64,000 bases of DNA from the NCBI RefSeq assembly GCF_011758765.1, contig NZ_JAANOU010000001.1:3472001-3536000 (forward strand). The letters run 5' to 3'. The notes under the pieces were generated by a model. It did no database searches. It was not told the DNA's origin and saw only the letters and a list, made by a program, of their open reading frames with translations. This document shows positions 18,400-27,804 of this stretch, one piece after another. How positions within the stretch are numbered: the first letter of the stretch is position 1; the number at the start of each line of letters is the position of its first letter. Made by a program: the position numbers and the translations under genes. Source of the DNA: Amycolatopsis viridis. Lineage in GTDB: Bacteria; Actinomycetota; Actinomycetes; Mycobacteriales; Pseudonocardiaceae.

Positions 18400-19346
18400 C
18401 GCACCTCCTGGAGCCGCGGGTCGACGATCCGGTGCACCACGTCGACGGCGAAACCGATCAGCAGCACCGCGGCGACGACCGCGAACACCTCGCCCTGCAC
18501 CTTCACCAGGTCGCGGTTGCCGACGTCAGTGACGAGCATGCTGCCGACACCCGGCAGCGTGAACACCCGCTCGACGACGATCGTGCCGACGATCAAGGTG
18601 GCCAGCTGCAGCCCGAGGACCGACACGACCGGCACTGCGGCGTTGCGGAAACCGTGCCGCAACAGGGCCCGGCTCCGGGTCAGCCCCTTGGCCCGTGCGG
18701 TGCGCAGGTAGTCCGAGTGCAGCACGCCCAGCACGGCCGAGCGCACGAACCGCAGCAGCACGGCACCCTCGGTGAGGCCGAGCGCGATCGAGGGCAGGAC
18801 CAGGCTCTCCAGCGCCGCACCCGGCTCGGCCCAGCGGTCGGCCGGGAACCCCTGCGCGGGCAGCCAGCGCAGGGTCACCGAGAAGACCAGCACGAGCACC
18901 AGCGCGAGCCACAGGGCCGGCACCGCGATGCCGACCTGCGCCAGCGCGCTGATGCCGCCACCGGCCCACCCGCGGTGCCGCACCGCGGCCCACGTGCCGA
19001 ACGGCACCGCGACCGCCACGGCGACGAGGACCGACCCGGCGATCAGTGGCGCGGTCACCTGCAGCTTGGCGGCCAGCTCGGCGCTGACCGAGGTGCCGTT
19101 GAGCTGGGAACGGCCGAAGTCACCGCGCGCCACCCCGGCGAGCCACTCGCCGTACTGGACCACGAGCGAGGTGTCCAGGCCGAGGCCGGCGCGGATCACC
19201 GCGAGCTGCTCCGGGGTCGCCTGGATGCCGCCGATGGTGGCGGCGACGTCCCCCGGCAGCAGCCGCAGCAGGGCGAACACGAGCAGGCTGGCGAGGAACA
19301 ACGACACCACCAGCAGCCCGGCCCGGCGCAGCACGAACAGCGTCAC
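18396..19346 (-). CDS. Oligopeptide-type ABC permease (DppB-like)
   Basis: Permease of 316 residues. N-terminal RRAGLLVVSLFLASLLVFALLRLLPGD is the DppB/OppB signature start, followed by a periplasmic loop, and the EAA motif appears as YLRTARAKGLTRSRALLRHGFRNAAVPVVS. It ends VVHRIVDPRLQEVR. GTG start 19344-19346 overlaps the binding-protein stop by 4 nt. Together with the DppC-like protein, two ATPases and the binding lipoprotein it makes a complete importer, embedded in a sulfur operon. Confidence 0.93.
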   Translation of the reverse strand: MTLFVLRRAGLLVVSLFLASLLVFALLRLLPGDVAATIGGIQATPEQLAVIRAGLGLDTSLVVQYGEWLAGVARGDFGRSQLNGTSVSAELAAKLQVTAPLIAGSVLVAVAVAVPFGTWAAVRHRGWAGGGISALAQVGIAVPALWLALVLVLVFSVTLRWLPAQGFPADRWAEPGAALESLVLPSIALGLTEGAVLLRFVRSAVLGVLHSDYLRTARAKGLTRSRALLRHGFRNAAVPVVSVLGLQLATLIVGTIVVERVFTLPGVGSMLVTDVGNRDLVKVQGEVFAVVAAVLLIGFAVDVVHRIVDPRLQEVR

Positions 19347-20878
19347 CGGGCGACCGCGAGCGCGCTCAGGCTGAAGCGGTTGCTGGTCTCGTTCTGCGGC
19401 ACGCCGTAAACGCCGGCGCGCACCGCGGTGTGGGTCTGCACGAGCAGCAGCCAGTCGGTCGCCGCGTCCTCGGTGATCTGCCTGCCGACCCGCTTGAGCA
19501 GCGCGTCCCGCTCGTCGTCGGTCGCGGCCAGCCGGGCCTGGGCGTACCAGTCCTGCACCTGCTTCGCGTCGTAGCCGAAGTAGTAGGCCGGCTTGGTGTA
19601 GTTGACGAGGTCGCGTGGTTCGGCGTGGTCGACCAGGCTGAGCTGGAAGTCGTGCTGCTGGAAGACCTTGCTCAGCCAGGTCTGGAACTCCACCGCCTGG
19701 ACGGTCAGGGTGATGCCGGCCTGCTTGAGATCGGACACCAGCACATCGCTGATCGCCGCCGGGTAGACGGCGGGCACGGTGAGGGTGAGCGAGAGCCCGT
19801 TCGGGAAACCGGCGTCGGCGAGCAGTTTCCGGGCGTTGCCCGGGTTGTAGGCGTCGACCGCGGCGAGGTCCTCGTACCAGGGGTCCTGCGGCGGCACGGC
19901 GCTGCCGATCGCGGTGCCGGCGCCATACGCACGGATGACGTTCTGCTTGTTGATCGCCTGCCGGATCGCGTGCCGCACGGCGGGATTCGTGAACGGCGCC
20001 TGCGTGCCGTTGAAGGCCAGCGTGAACTTGTCCGTCGTAGTGCCCTTGAGGACGCTGAACGCGTTGTTGCCGTCGAACGCGGTCAGCAGGGTCGGGTCGA
20101 CCGCGGTCTCGATGTCGGTCTGCCCGGTCAGCTGCGCGTTGTTGGCCGCGTTCGGCTCCGGGATGTAGTGGAACACCACCTTCGCGACCTTCGGCTTGGC
20201 GCCCCAGTAGTTCTCGTGGCGCGCCAGGGTGATCGACGCGCCGCGGTTCCACTGCGCCAGCCTGAACGGGCCGCTGCCGTTCTCGGCGCCGTCGAGCGTG
20301 GCGAAATCGGTGCCCTGCCGGTAGACGATCCCGCCGCGCTGGGTGAGGTTCCACAGCAGGAAGCTGTCCCGTTGCTTCAGCCGGACCTGCACCGTGGCCG
20401 GATCCGGCGCGCTGACGGTGTCGACGGTGGTGAAACTGGAGCCGTAGACCGCTTTCGAGCCCGGCGCGATCTGCTGCTGCAACGACCACACGACGTCGGC
20501 GGAGGTCAGCGGCGAGCCGTCGTGGAACGTGGCGCCCCGGACGAGGTGGAAGGTGTAGGTCAGGCCGTCGGGCGAGGTCTCCCACGCGCTCGCGAGCGCG
20601 GGCACGATCTTGTCGCCCGCGCCGGTATCGACACCGACCAGCCCCTGGTAGACGTTGTCGAGCAGGACCTGGTCGAGCGCGGTGCCGGAGGTGCCGAAGA
20701 TGTCGAGGCTGGTCGGTTCCAGCACCAGCCGGACGTCGACGGTGGCGTTCGTGTCGAGCCGGTCGTCCGGTGGGGTGGCGGCCTGGGAGGCGGTGCCGGA
20801 CTGCGGGATGCCGCCGGTGCCGCAGGCGGCGAGCAGCAGGGCCGCCGCGGTCAGCGCGGCAGGCAGGAGGCGTCTCAT
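19343..20878 (-). CDS. Oligopeptide/nickel-type ABC substrate-binding lipoprotein
   Basis: SBP_bac_5 family lipoprotein of 511 residues that delivers ligand to the DppBC-like permease. Signal peptide with lipobox LAAC (Cys19) then CGTGG. Family features: LEPTSLDIF, ASAWETSPDGLTYTFHLVRGATFHDGSPLTSADVVWSLQQ, and NPAVRHAIRQAINKQNVI. ATG 20876-20878 overlaps the hydrolase stop (ATGA). The context (sulfhydrylase, sulfonate importer) suggests sulfur-containing ligands such as glutathione-like or methionine-like peptides or esters, but nothing in the sequence fixes this. Confidence 0.92.
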   Translation of the reverse strand: MRRLLPAALTAAALLLAACGTGGIPQSGTASQAATPPDDRLDTNATVDVRLVLEPTSLDIFGTSGTALDQVLLDNVYQGLVGVDTGAGDKIVPALASAWETSPDGLTYTFHLVRGATFHDGSPLTSADVVWSLQQQIAPGSKAVYGSSFTTVDTVSAPDPATVQVRLKQRDSFLLWNLTQRGGIVYRQGTDFATLDGAENGSGPFRLAQWNRGASITLARHENYWGAKPKVAKVVFHYIPEPNAANNAQLTGQTDIETAVDPTLLTAFDGNNAFSVLKGTTTDKFTLAFNGTQAPFTNPAVRHAIRQAINKQNVIRAYGAGTAIGSAVPPQDPWYEDLAAVDAYNPGNARKLLADAGFPNGLSLTLTVPAVYPAAISDVLVSDLKQAGITLTVQAVEFQTWLSKVFQQHDFQLSLVDHAEPRDLVNYTKPAYYFGYDAKQVQDWYAQARLAATDDERDALLKRVGRQITEDAATDWLLLVQTHTAVRAGVYGVPQNETSNRFSLSALAVAR

Positions 20879-21696
20879 CGTTCTCCTTGCAGGTGCGACC
20901 GGACGAACGCCACGAAGGTGGCGTGGACTTCGTCGCGGTCGAGTTCGTTGAGGATGTTGTGCAGGTCGTCGGGGAAGATCACGGCTTCGGCGTCCGCCAG
21001 CAGCTCCGCCGCCCGCCGCGCGCCCTCGGCCGGGGCGAGGTCGTCCTGCTCGCCGTGCAGGAGCAGGACCGGAACGTCCACTGTGGGCACCACCGCTGCC
21101 AGCCGGTCGGTCGCGGCGCCGAGGGCGGCCAGGGTTTCGACGCGGATGCCGCCCTGCCAGGTCAGCGGGTCTTCGCGGATCTGCTGGGCGTAGCCGGGGT
21201 GGCGGGTGAGCTCGCCCGGGTCCTTGCGCAGGTCGAGCGGGTCGACGCCGCTCGCCAGGAGTCCGGCCAGCCCGCCGCCCGCGCCGGGCACCGGGACGAT
21301 CGAGGAGCCGGCGAGCACGAGCGCGGCTGGGCGGATGCCCGCCGGCAGCAGCCGTTCGGCGGTCAGCAGCGTGGCGACCGTGGCGCCGAGCGAATGCCCG
21401 GCGACGACCAGCGGCAGGTCCGGGTGCGCCTGCCGGGCGAGCCCGAGGAGGGTGGCGGCGTCGTCGAGCAGGTCGTCGATCCGGGTGATCAGCACCCGCT
21501 CCCCGTCGCTGCGGCCGTGCCCGGCGTGGTCGTGCGCCCACAGCGCGAACCCGGCACCGGTCAGCGCCGTGGCGAGCGGCTCGTAGCTGCCCACGTGCTC
21601 CCCGAGGCCGTGGAAGAACACCACCAGGGCCTGCGGGTCGTCCGGGATCCACTGCCGGTGGTGGATGGTGCCACGGCGGCCGGCGAACTCGGCCAT
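20875..21696 (-). CDS. Alpha/beta hydrolase (Hydrolase_4, monoacylglycerol-lipase-like)
   Basis: Serine hydrolase of 273 residues. Nucleophile elbow GHSLG with S102, oxyanion region HGLGEHVGSYEPLA, acid in HGEQDDLAP, and histidine in LHNILNELDR. DHAGHGRSDG before the elbow is typical of lysophospholipase/monoacylglycerol lipase type enzymes. ATG 21694-21696 overlaps the sulfhydrylase stop by 1 nt (TGATG); GGGGGG lies 5 nt before it, favouring ATG over the GTG immediately upstream. In this operon it may release a thiol or acid from an imported ester or amide. That is inference. Confidence 0.9.
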   Translation of the reverse strand: MAEFAGRRGTIHHRQWIPDDPQALVVFFHGLGEHVGSYEPLATALTGAGFALWAHDHAGHGRSDGERVLITRIDDLLDDAATLLGLARQAHPDLPLVVAGHSLGATVATLLTAERLLPAGIRPAALVLAGSSIVPVPGAGGGLAGLLASGVDPLDLRKDPGELTRHPGYAQQIREDPLTWQGGIRVETLAALGAATDRLAAVVPTVDVPVLLLHGEQDDLAPAEGARRAAELLADAEAVIFPDDLHNILNELDRDEVHATFVAFVRSHLQGER

Positions 21697-23000
21697 CACC
21701 GCCCCCCGTGGGTCGCGTCGAGACCGCGCCGGAGGTCGGCGAGGAGATCACCGAGACCTTCCAGGCCGACCGAGAGCCGCACCTGCCCGGCGGTGACGCC
21801 ACTCGCCCGCTGCTGGTCCGGGTCCAGTTGCGCGTGCGTGGTCGAGGCGGGGTGGATGACCAGGCTCCGCACGTCCCCGATGTTGGCGAGGTGGCTGAAC
21901 AGGGTCAGGCCGTCGACGAACCGGCGGCCCGCGTCCAGCCCGTCGGCCAGTTCGAAGGCGAGCACTCCGCCCGCGCCGCGGGTGAGATAGCGCTTTCCCG
22001 TCTGGAACCAGGGGCTGGTGGGCAACCCGGCGTAGTGCACCTCCACCACCTCGGGCTGTACGGACAACCATTCCGCGACCGCCTGCGCGTTGCGGACGTG
22101 CCGTGCCATCCGCAGCGACAGGGTCTCGATCCCCTGGAGCAGCAGGAAACTGGTGAACGGTGACACCGCGGGCCCGAGATCACGCATCAGCTTGGTCCGC
22201 AGCCGCAGGCTGTAGGCGAGCTCGCCGAACTCCTCGGCGAACACCAGACCGTGGTAGCTCGGATCGGGCCGGGTGAACTGCGGCCAGCGCTCCGGATCCG
22301 CTCGGTGGTCGAACCGGCCGCCGTCCACCACGGCACCGCCGATTCCGGTGCCGTGCCCGGACAGGAACTTCGTCGTGGAGTGCACCACGACGTCGGCGCC
22401 GTGCTCCAGCGGCCGGGACAGGTACGGCGTGGGCACGGTGTTGTCCACCACGAGCGGCACACCGGCCTCGTGCGCGACGGCCGCGACAGCCGCGACGTCC
22501 AGCACGTTGCCGCGCGGGTTCCCGATGGATTCCGCGTAGCACGCCTTGGTTTCCGGCCGCATCGCGGCACGCCACTGACCGGGGTCGTCCGGGTCGCCGA
22601 CGAAGGTGACGGCGATCCCGAGGTCGGCGAAGGTGTGCGCGAACAGGTTGTAGGTGCCGCCGTACACGGTCGCCGCCGACACGATGTGGTCGCCGGCGCG
22701 GGCGAGGTTCAGCAGGGCCAGCGCGGACGCGGCCTGCCCACTGGCCACCGCGACCGCGGCGACCCCGGACTCCAGGTCGGCCAGGCGGGCCTCGGCGACC
22801 GCGGTGGTCGGGTTCGACAGGCGGGTGTAGGCGTGGGTTTCCAGGTCCTGCAAGGCGAACGCACGGGCGGCGTGGTCGGCGCCGCGGAAGACGTAGGAGC
22901 TGGTCTGGTAGATCGGCGTGGCGCGGGCACCGGTGACGGGGTCGGCACTCCCGCCCGCGTGGATCTGCCGGGTCTCGAACGACCAGCCGCGGCCGGTCAC
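21696..23000 (-). CDS. O-acetylhomoserine/O-acetylserine sulfhydrylase family, PLP enzyme
   Basis: Cys/Met-metabolism PLP enzyme of 434 residues. N-terminal [31 protein letters not shown] is diagnostic for O-acetylhomoserine aminocarboxypropyltransferase (MetY type); PLP lysine is K211 in [12 protein letters not shown]; the C-terminal [16 protein letters not shown] equivalent reads [16 protein letters not shown]. It joins sulfide, or methanethiol, to O-acetylhomoserine giving homocysteine or methionine, and so fixes sulfur released by the cluster's oxygenases. GTG start overlaps the oxygenase stop (GTGA). This is the key gene that marks the operon as sulfur assimilation. Confidence 0.94.
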   Translation of the reverse strand: MTGRGWSFETRQIHAGGSADPVTGARATPIYQTSSYVFRGADHAARAFALQDLETHAYTRLSNPTTAVAEARLADLESGVAAVAVASGQAASALALLNLARAGDHIVSAATVYGGTYNLFAHTFADLGIAVTFVGDPDDPGQWRAAMRPETKACYAESIGNPRGNVLDVAAVAAVAHEAGVPLVVDNTVPTPYLSRPLEHGADVVVHSTTKFLSGHGTGIGGAVVDGGRFDHRADPERWPQFTRPDPSYHGLVFAEEFGELAYSLRLRTKLMRDLGPAVSPFTSFLLLQGIETLSLRMARHVRNAQAVAEWLSVQPEVVEVHYAGLPTSPWFQTGKRYLTRGAGGVLAFELADGLDAGRRFVDGLTLFSHLANIGDVRSLVIHPASTTHAQLDPDQQRASGVTAGQVRLSVGLEGLGDLLADLRRGLDATHGGR

Positions 23001-24010
23001 GCGCGCTCCGCGAGAACGTCGGACCACCAGCGCTGCGCGACCTCCGGGTGCGACCGCAGCCAGCCCACGAGGGCGTTTTCGCCGTAGGCGGCCAGCAGTG
23101 GGTTGTCCGCGTCCTGGCTGACGCCGCGCGCCTGGGCGGCCAGCTCGGCGGGCAAGGTCAGCGGCTCGACCACCGCGTCCAGGCGCGGCCCGAGGAAGAA
23201 CGGCACCGAGAACCGCTCCACACCCGAGGGCGGGCTGACCACGCGGTGCCGCGTCGCGGTCAGGTAGCCGCCGGTCGCGATCTCCAGCATTTCCCCGATG
23301 TTGACCACGAAGCTGCCCGGCACCGGCACGGCGTCGATCCAGCTGCCGTCCGCGGCCTGGACCTGCAGCCCACCGACCTCGTCCTGTTGCAGCAGCGCCA
23401 GGTAGCCGTAGTCCTTGTGCGACCCCACGCCCTGGTCGGCGTCCGCGCGGACGCGGCCCGGGTAGCGGATGATCTTCACGTGGGTGGCGGCCTCGGCGTC
23501 GAACCACTCGTCGAAGTAGCCCTCGTCCTGCCCCAGCGACGCCGCCAGCGCCCGCAGCACCTCGCGGCTCACCCGCAGCGCCTCCGCCTGCCACGCCAGC
23601 GTCGTCTCCCGCAGCTCCGGCAGCGCGGCGGGCCACAGGTTCGGGCCGATCAGGCGCTGCCACGCCGGGTCGCCGGGCGCCAGGTCGAGCGCCGCACGCT
23701 CCGGGCCGATGTCGATCTGCTCCCGCCAGTCCGGCGCGCCGGCGGTGTACTCGTGCCCGGTGGCGGTGTACCCGCGGAACTGCGGCGAGTGGATGTTCTC
23801 GATCTCCAGCCGCTGCTCGACGGGCAACGCGAAGAACTTCCGTGCCACGTCGAAGATCCCGGTGGTCAGCTCCTCGGCAACCCCGTGCCCGACCACGTAG
23901 AAGAACCCGACCTCGTGCGCGGCGTGCCGCAACTGCGCCAGGAACCCGGCACGGTCGGCGGTGGGGTCGCGGAACCGCGACAGGTCGATCAACGGCAATG
24001 GGGTTGTCAT
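22997..24010 (-). CDS. Fe(II)/2-oxoglutarate-dependent oxygenase, isopenicillin-N-synthase-like
   Basis: Non-haem iron oxygenase of 337 residues. DIOX_N domain (IDLSRFRDP...VGFFYVVGHGV) then a 2OG-FeII_Oxy domain: metal ligands H198 and D200 (SHKDYG) and H255 (TRHRV), 2-oxoglutarate-binding R266 and S268 (RFSVPFF). It is not of the TauD fold family by motif spacing, but could still hydroxylate a sulfonate carbon and release sulfite. ATG 24008-24010 follows a 104-nt gap after the Ssu permease gene, the only sizeable gap in the operon, so an internal promoter is possible (a TACGCT box precedes a GGGAG ribosome site). Confidence 0.92.
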   Translation of the reverse strand: MTTPLPLIDLSRFRDPTADRAGFLAQLRHAAHEVGFFYVVGHGVAEELTTGIFDVARKFFALPVEQRLEIENIHSPQFRGYTATGHEYTAGAPDWREQIDIGPERAALDLAPGDPAWQRLIGPNLWPAALPELRETTLAWQAEALRVSREVLRALAASLGQDEGYFDEWFDAEAATHVKIIRYPGRVRADADQGVGSHKDYGYLALLQQDEVGGLQVQAADGSWIDAVPVPGSFVVNIGEMLEIATGGYLTATRHRVVSPPSGVERFSVPFFLGPRLDAVVEPLTLPAELAAQARGVSQDADNPLLAAYGENALVGWLRSHPEVAQRWWSDVLAERA

Positions 24011-24114
24011 GACTCCCGAGCGTAGGGCGCGCGCAGCCACGCCGGTGCTGATCCCAGATACCGGACTCCCGCACCGGATACCGTGCCACCGCACCGAATG
24101 CGCGGCGGCGCGGA

Positions 24115-24921
24115 TCAGGCCGCCATCGCCTCCCGTCGCACCGCCGGGGCCGCGACCCGGGTGCGCCGGCGCGGGCTCAGCGCCCACCGGGCCAGCGTGT
24201 CGAGCACGTAGCCCAGGACGCCGATGACCAGGATGAGCGCCATCACCTGGTCGTAGGCGAGCTGGTCGCGGGCGTTGAGAATTTCGTAGCCCAGCCCGGA
24301 GGTGACGCCCAGCATCTCCGCGGGCACCAGCACCACCCAGCCGATGCCCAGCGCGAGCCGGAACCCGGTGAGCACGTGCGGGCGGATCGCGGGAACGACG
24401 ACACTGGTGAACGTTTCGAGACGGCCGGCGCCCAGCGACCGGGCGACCAGCAGGAAACCGTGGTCCACCGCACGCACCCCGGCGGCGGTGTTGAGCACCA
24501 CCGGCCAGATCGCGGCAGCGGCGACGAGGAAGGCCACCGGCCGGTAGCCGATCCCGAACAGGCCGATCGCGACCGGCGCCCAGGACAGCGGCGAGATCAT
24601 GCGCAGGAACTGGAACACCGGCCGCGTGGCCCGGTCCAGCACGTCGACCGAGCCGACCGCAACACCGGTGACGGTGCCGAGCACGCCCGCGACGAGCAGT
24701 CCGGCCAGCAGGCGGAACAGGCTCGTCACGACGTCGTCGGCGAGCACACCGCGAGCGGCGAGGGTACCGATCGCGGGAACGGCGCGCTGCGGCGCGAACG
24801 CCGCCACGAGTGAACCGGGGCGGGCCAGCACGGTGGTCAGCAACCACCACACCAGCACCGCCACCGCGATTCCGGCGGCCGGCGGCAGGAGCCGGCTGGT
24901 GCGGGAGGGGCGCGTGGTCAT
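24115..24921 (-). CDS. Sulfonate/nitrate/taurine-type ABC permease (SsuC-like)
   Basis: Permease of 268 residues with six predicted TMs, BPD_transp_1 family. The EAA loop reads VARSLGAGRLETFTSVVVPAIRPHVLTGFRLALG, as in SsuC/TauC. PLSWAPVAIGLFGIGYRPVAFLV is a conserved central segment. ATG 24919-24921 overlaps the binding-protein stop by 1 nt (TGATG). A 104-nt gap follows before the oxygenase gene. Substrate class (aliphatic sulfonates) is inferred from family plus sulfhydrylase context. Confidence 0.92.
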   Translation of the reverse strand: MTTRPSRTSRLLPPAAGIAVAVLVWWLLTTVLARPGSLVAAFAPQRAVPAIGTLAARGVLADDVVTSLFRLLAGLLVAGVLGTVTGVAVGSVDVLDRATRPVFQFLRMISPLSWAPVAIGLFGIGYRPVAFLVAAAAIWPVVLNTAAGVRAVDHGFLLVARSLGAGRLETFTSVVVPAIRPHVLTGFRLALGIGWVVLVPAEMLGVTSGLGYEILNARDQLAYDQVMALILVIGVLGYVLDTLARWALSPRRRTRVAAPAVRREAMAA

Positions 24922-26051
24922 CAGGGTCGCACCTCTTCGGTCCGGGCCGGCGTGCCGGCGAGGGTCAGGGTCCGGCGGATGAACCGGTCGTCGACGAGGT
25001 CGGTGTGCACGGTGGCGGGGTCGAGGCGGTCGAGGAACGAGGTGTCCCCGTCGACGACCGTGCCGCGCATCTGCGTGACCAGCTCACGGGTGTAGCTCTC
25101 GTGCGGGTAGGGCGCGAACCCGATGCGCTGCCCGCGCCAGTCCGGGTTCCGCGGCGCGCCGTAGCCGTCCGGGTAGGTCAGCGCCCGCGTGATCGCCGGC
25201 AGTGGCTGGGGCAGGTAGTGCTTGCCGGACAACAACACCACCGCGTCGCCACGGGCACCGTCGATCCACTGCTGGGCCCGGGCGAGCCCGTCGGTGAGCG
25301 CCTGCACCTTCTCCGGCGCCTGCCGGATCAGCGATTCCCGCACCACCACCACGCAGCAGGCGTGGTCGCGCCACACATCGCCGACGAACCGCAGGATCCG
25401 GCCGGCCTTCTTGGCCTCGGCGGCGGCGTTGAACGGGTCGGCGACGATGTAGCCGCCGACCCGGCCGGTGTCCAGCGCGGGCACCATGTCCGCAGGGCTG
25501 AGCACCAGCAGCTGCACGGTGCCCGCCGCGGCGTCCGGATCCGCGCGGACCACCGGCGTCAGCCCCGCCGCACGCAGCATCCGCTGCACCAGGACATTGT
25601 GGATCGACCACCAGAACGGGATCGCGATGCGGCCACCGGCGAGCTCCCGCAGGTCGCGCACGCCGCGGGCGACGGTGAGCGCGGACCCGTTGGTGTGGTT
25701 CCAGGCGAGGACCTTCACGTCCGCGCCGAGCGCGTACCGCAGCTGCACCGCGAACGGCATCAGCAGGTGCACGGCGTCCACCTCGCCGGCGAGGAAGGCC
25801 TGCGCGAGCGATTCCCACGCCCGGAACAGCACGGGCCGCTCGGTCGCCAGTCCGGCACGGGCGAAATGGCCCTGTTCGTGCGCCACGAGCAGCGGGGCCG
25901 AATCGGTGATCGGCAGGTAGCCGATGCGCAGCCGCCCGGTCGCGGCGGGACCGCCCGTCACGGCGGCCGCCAGGTCCGCGATCCCGGCGACGCCGCCCGC
26001 GGCGCCCACCGCGAGCCCGGCCCGGAGCGCGGTGCGGCGGCTGATCCCCAT
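24921..26051 (-). CDS. Sulfonate-type ABC substrate-binding protein, Tat signal
   Basis: Extracytoplasmic binding protein of 376 residues, SsuA/NMT1-like fold. N-terminus MGISRRTALRAGLAVGAAGG is a twin-arginine signal, so the folded protein is exported by Tat; there is no lipobox. Binding-fold features: RIGYLPITDSAPLLVAHEQGHFARAGL, VDAVHLLMPFAVQLRYALGADV and GYIVADPFNAAAEAKKAGRI. Tat export may indicate a bound cofactor or simply rapid folding. ATG 26049-26051 overlaps the ATPase stop by 1 nt. It presumably binds a sulfonate or similar anionic organosulfur compound. Confidence 0.92.
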   Translation of the reverse strand: MGISRRTALRAGLAVGAAGGVAGIADLAAAVTGGPAATGRLRIGYLPITDSAPLLVAHEQGHFARAGLATERPVLFRAWESLAQAFLAGEVDAVHLLMPFAVQLRYALGADVKVLAWNHTNGSALTVARGVRDLRELAGGRIAIPFWWSIHNVLVQRMLRAAGLTPVVRADPDAAAGTVQLLVLSPADMVPALDTGRVGGYIVADPFNAAAEAKKAGRILRFVGDVWRDHACCVVVVRESLIRQAPEKVQALTDGLARAQQWIDGARGDAVVLLSGKHYLPQPLPAITRALTYPDGYGAPRNPDWRGQRIGFAPYPHESYTRELVTQMRGTVVDGDTSFLDRLDPATVHTDLVDDRFIRRTLTLAGTPARTEEVRP

Positions 26052-26791
26052 CACGCCACTCCCGTCGGCGCCGGCCCCAGCTGGGACCGGTACCCGGCGA
26101 TGAGCCGGGCACGCAGCGGATGCCCGGCCAGGCCGTCGTGGTCGGCGGGCGGTTCGCTCGCCCACCGCTCCCCCAGCCCGCCCGCGCCGTCCAGGAGCAC
26201 GATCGAGTCGGCGAGGTAAAGCGCTTCGTCGACGTCGTGGGTGACCACGACGAGCGTCAGCGCGAGTTCGCCGACGGTGTCGCGCAGCCACCGTTGCAGG
26301 TCCCGGCGGGTGGCCGGGTCGAGGGCACCGAAGGGCTCGTCGAGCAGCAGCACGCGGGGCCGGATCGCCAGCGCCCTGGCCACCGCGGCCCGCTGCGCCT
26401 GCCCGCCGGAGAGCTGGTCCGGGTAGGACCCGGCGAGCGCGGCGAGACCGAACAGGCCGAGCAGGTGCTCCGTCCACTCCGGATCGAACCGCGACCGGTT
26501 GCCGCGGTACCGGCCGCCCAGCGCCACGTTCTCCCGGACGGTCAGCCAGGGCAGCAAGAGGGGCTGCTGGAACACGGTGGCGATCATGGTGTCCGGATCC
26601 GCTTCGACCCGGCCGGCGTCGAGAGGTTCCAGGCCGGCCAGCACGCGCAGCAGCGTGGACTTGCCGGTGCCGCTCGGACCGAGCACGGCCAGGCGCTGCC
26701 CGGATGCGATGGTGAGGTCGAGTCCGTCGAGGACCGGGGCACCACCGTAGGTCTTGACCGCCGCGCTCAGGCGGAGTGCCGCAGTTCCCAT
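26051..26791 (-). CDS. Sulfonate-type ABC ATPase (SsuB-like)
   Basis: ATPase of 246 residues. Walker A GPSGTGKST (38-46), Q-loop ATVFQQPLLLPWLTVRENVALG which is the SsuB/TauB pattern, signature QLSGGQAQRAAVARAL, Walker B VLLLDEPFGALDPATR and switch VVTHDVDEALYLADSI. ATG 26789-26791 lies 25 nt inside the end of the acyl-CoA-dehydrogenase-like gene and has AAGGA 8 nt upstream. Works with the SsuC-like and SsuA-like proteins encoded downstream. Confidence 0.94.
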   Translation of the reverse strand: MGTAALRLSAAVKTYGGAPVLDGLDLTIASGQRLAVLGPSGTGKSTLLRVLAGLEPLDAGRVEADPDTMIATVFQQPLLLPWLTVRENVALGGRYRGNRSRFDPEWTEHLLGLFGLAALAGSYPDQLSGGQAQRAAVARALAIRPRVLLLDEPFGALDPATRRDLQRWLRDTVGELALTLVVVTHDVDEALYLADSIVLLDGAGGLGERWASEPPADHDGLAGHPLRARLIAGYRSQLGPAPTGVA

Positions 26792-27804
26792 CGCAGGTGT
26801 CCTTCCGTGGGGGCCTGGATCGGCAGGAACGCCGCTTCCCGCAACCGTCTGCTGGTGCCGCTGGTGGCGAGGTAACCGGCACCGCCGCGCACCGTCGACT
26901 CCAGGCGCGACGCGGCCACGGCGAGCCGGGCGGCCGCCAGCCGCAGGCGGATGTAGGCGGTTGCGGGTTCGGCGCGGGTGTCGCGGGCGAGGTCTCGCAG
27001 GCGTGCCCGGAGCGCGTCGGCGGACCGCCGGTGCTCCGCGACGTCATCGGCGAGCTCGGCGTCGGCGCGGGCGAGCCCGCGTTCCGCCTCGTCCAGCGAC
27101 CGGGCGGCCAGCCCGGCGCAGAACGCCGTTTGCAGCACGAGGAACGTCGGGCGGAAGGCCGCGACGAACCCGGCGAGGTCCGTGCTGAGCACCGCCGCAC
27201 CCAGAACGTCCACATCGGACAACAAGGCCGAGGATGACGCCGTTCCGTTCAGTGCCAGCAGGGGCCGGGCCGGTGCGACCGTCACCCCCGGGTCGCCGAC
27301 GCGGACCACCACGACGGCGCGCCCCTCGCCGGTGCGCACGGGCAGGACCACCACGGCGCCGGGGAACAGGTTCGAGGCCCACGGGATCGGGCCGGACAGG
27401 CGCAGCCCGGTGGCGGTGGGCTCGGCCCGCACCGGCACCGGCTCGATCCCCGCGACGTCCCGCAGAGCGGTCGCCATCGCGGTCGACCCGGTCAGCTCGC
27501 CCGTGCGCAGGCGGGCGGCCAGCTCGCCGGTCAGCGGCCCGGACCGCCCGCGGGCCAGGTACTCCAGGACCATCCGGTGCGCCCACAGGGCGAACGCCGA
27601 GCTGAGGCACTCCCCGGCCACCGCCTCGATCAGTTCGGCCGCGGCCACCAGGCCGGGTCCGCCGTCGCTGCCCGCACCCAGCCCGAGCAGGTCGCGGGCA
27701 CCGAGGAACTCCAGGCCCGGGCGCACGTCGCCGTCCGGGGAGTCGACGTGCGCGGCGCGTTCGGCGAAGAACGCGCTCGTCTCCGTCAGGGTCCCGGTGC
27801 TCAT
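26767..27804 (-). CDS. Acyl-CoA-dehydrogenase-fold protein (SfnB/DszC-like), divergent
   Basis: A 345-residue protein with the acyl-CoA dehydrogenase architecture: helical N-terminus, central beta region with LSGPIPWASNLFPGAVVVLPVRTGEG, and C-terminal helices RLRLAAARLAVAASRLESTVRGGAGYLATSGTSRRLREAAFLPIQAPTEG that resemble the flavin-binding tail of the family. It is shorter than usual (about 380-400) and weak in the substrate-binding glutamate region. In sulfur operons such proteins (SfnB, DszC) act as FMNH2-dependent monooxygenases rather than dehydrogenases; that role is inferred here. ATG 27802-27804 overlaps the DUF4242 gene stop (ATGA). Confidence 0.8.
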   Translation of the reverse strand: MSTGTLTETSAFFAERAAHVDSPDGDVRPGLEFLGARDLLGLGAGSDGGPGLVAAAELIEAVAGECLSSAFALWAHRMVLEYLARGRSGPLTGELAARLRTGELTGSTAMATALRDVAGIEPVPVRAEPTATGLRLSGPIPWASNLFPGAVVVLPVRTGEGRAVVVVRVGDPGVTVAPARPLLALNGTASSSALLSDVDVLGAAVLSTDLAGFVAAFRPTFLVLQTAFCAGLAARSLDEAERGLARADAELADDVAEHRRSADALRARLRDLARDTRAEPATAYIRLRLAAARLAVAASRLESTVRGGAGYLATSGTSRRLREAAFLPIQAPTEGHLRWELRHSA

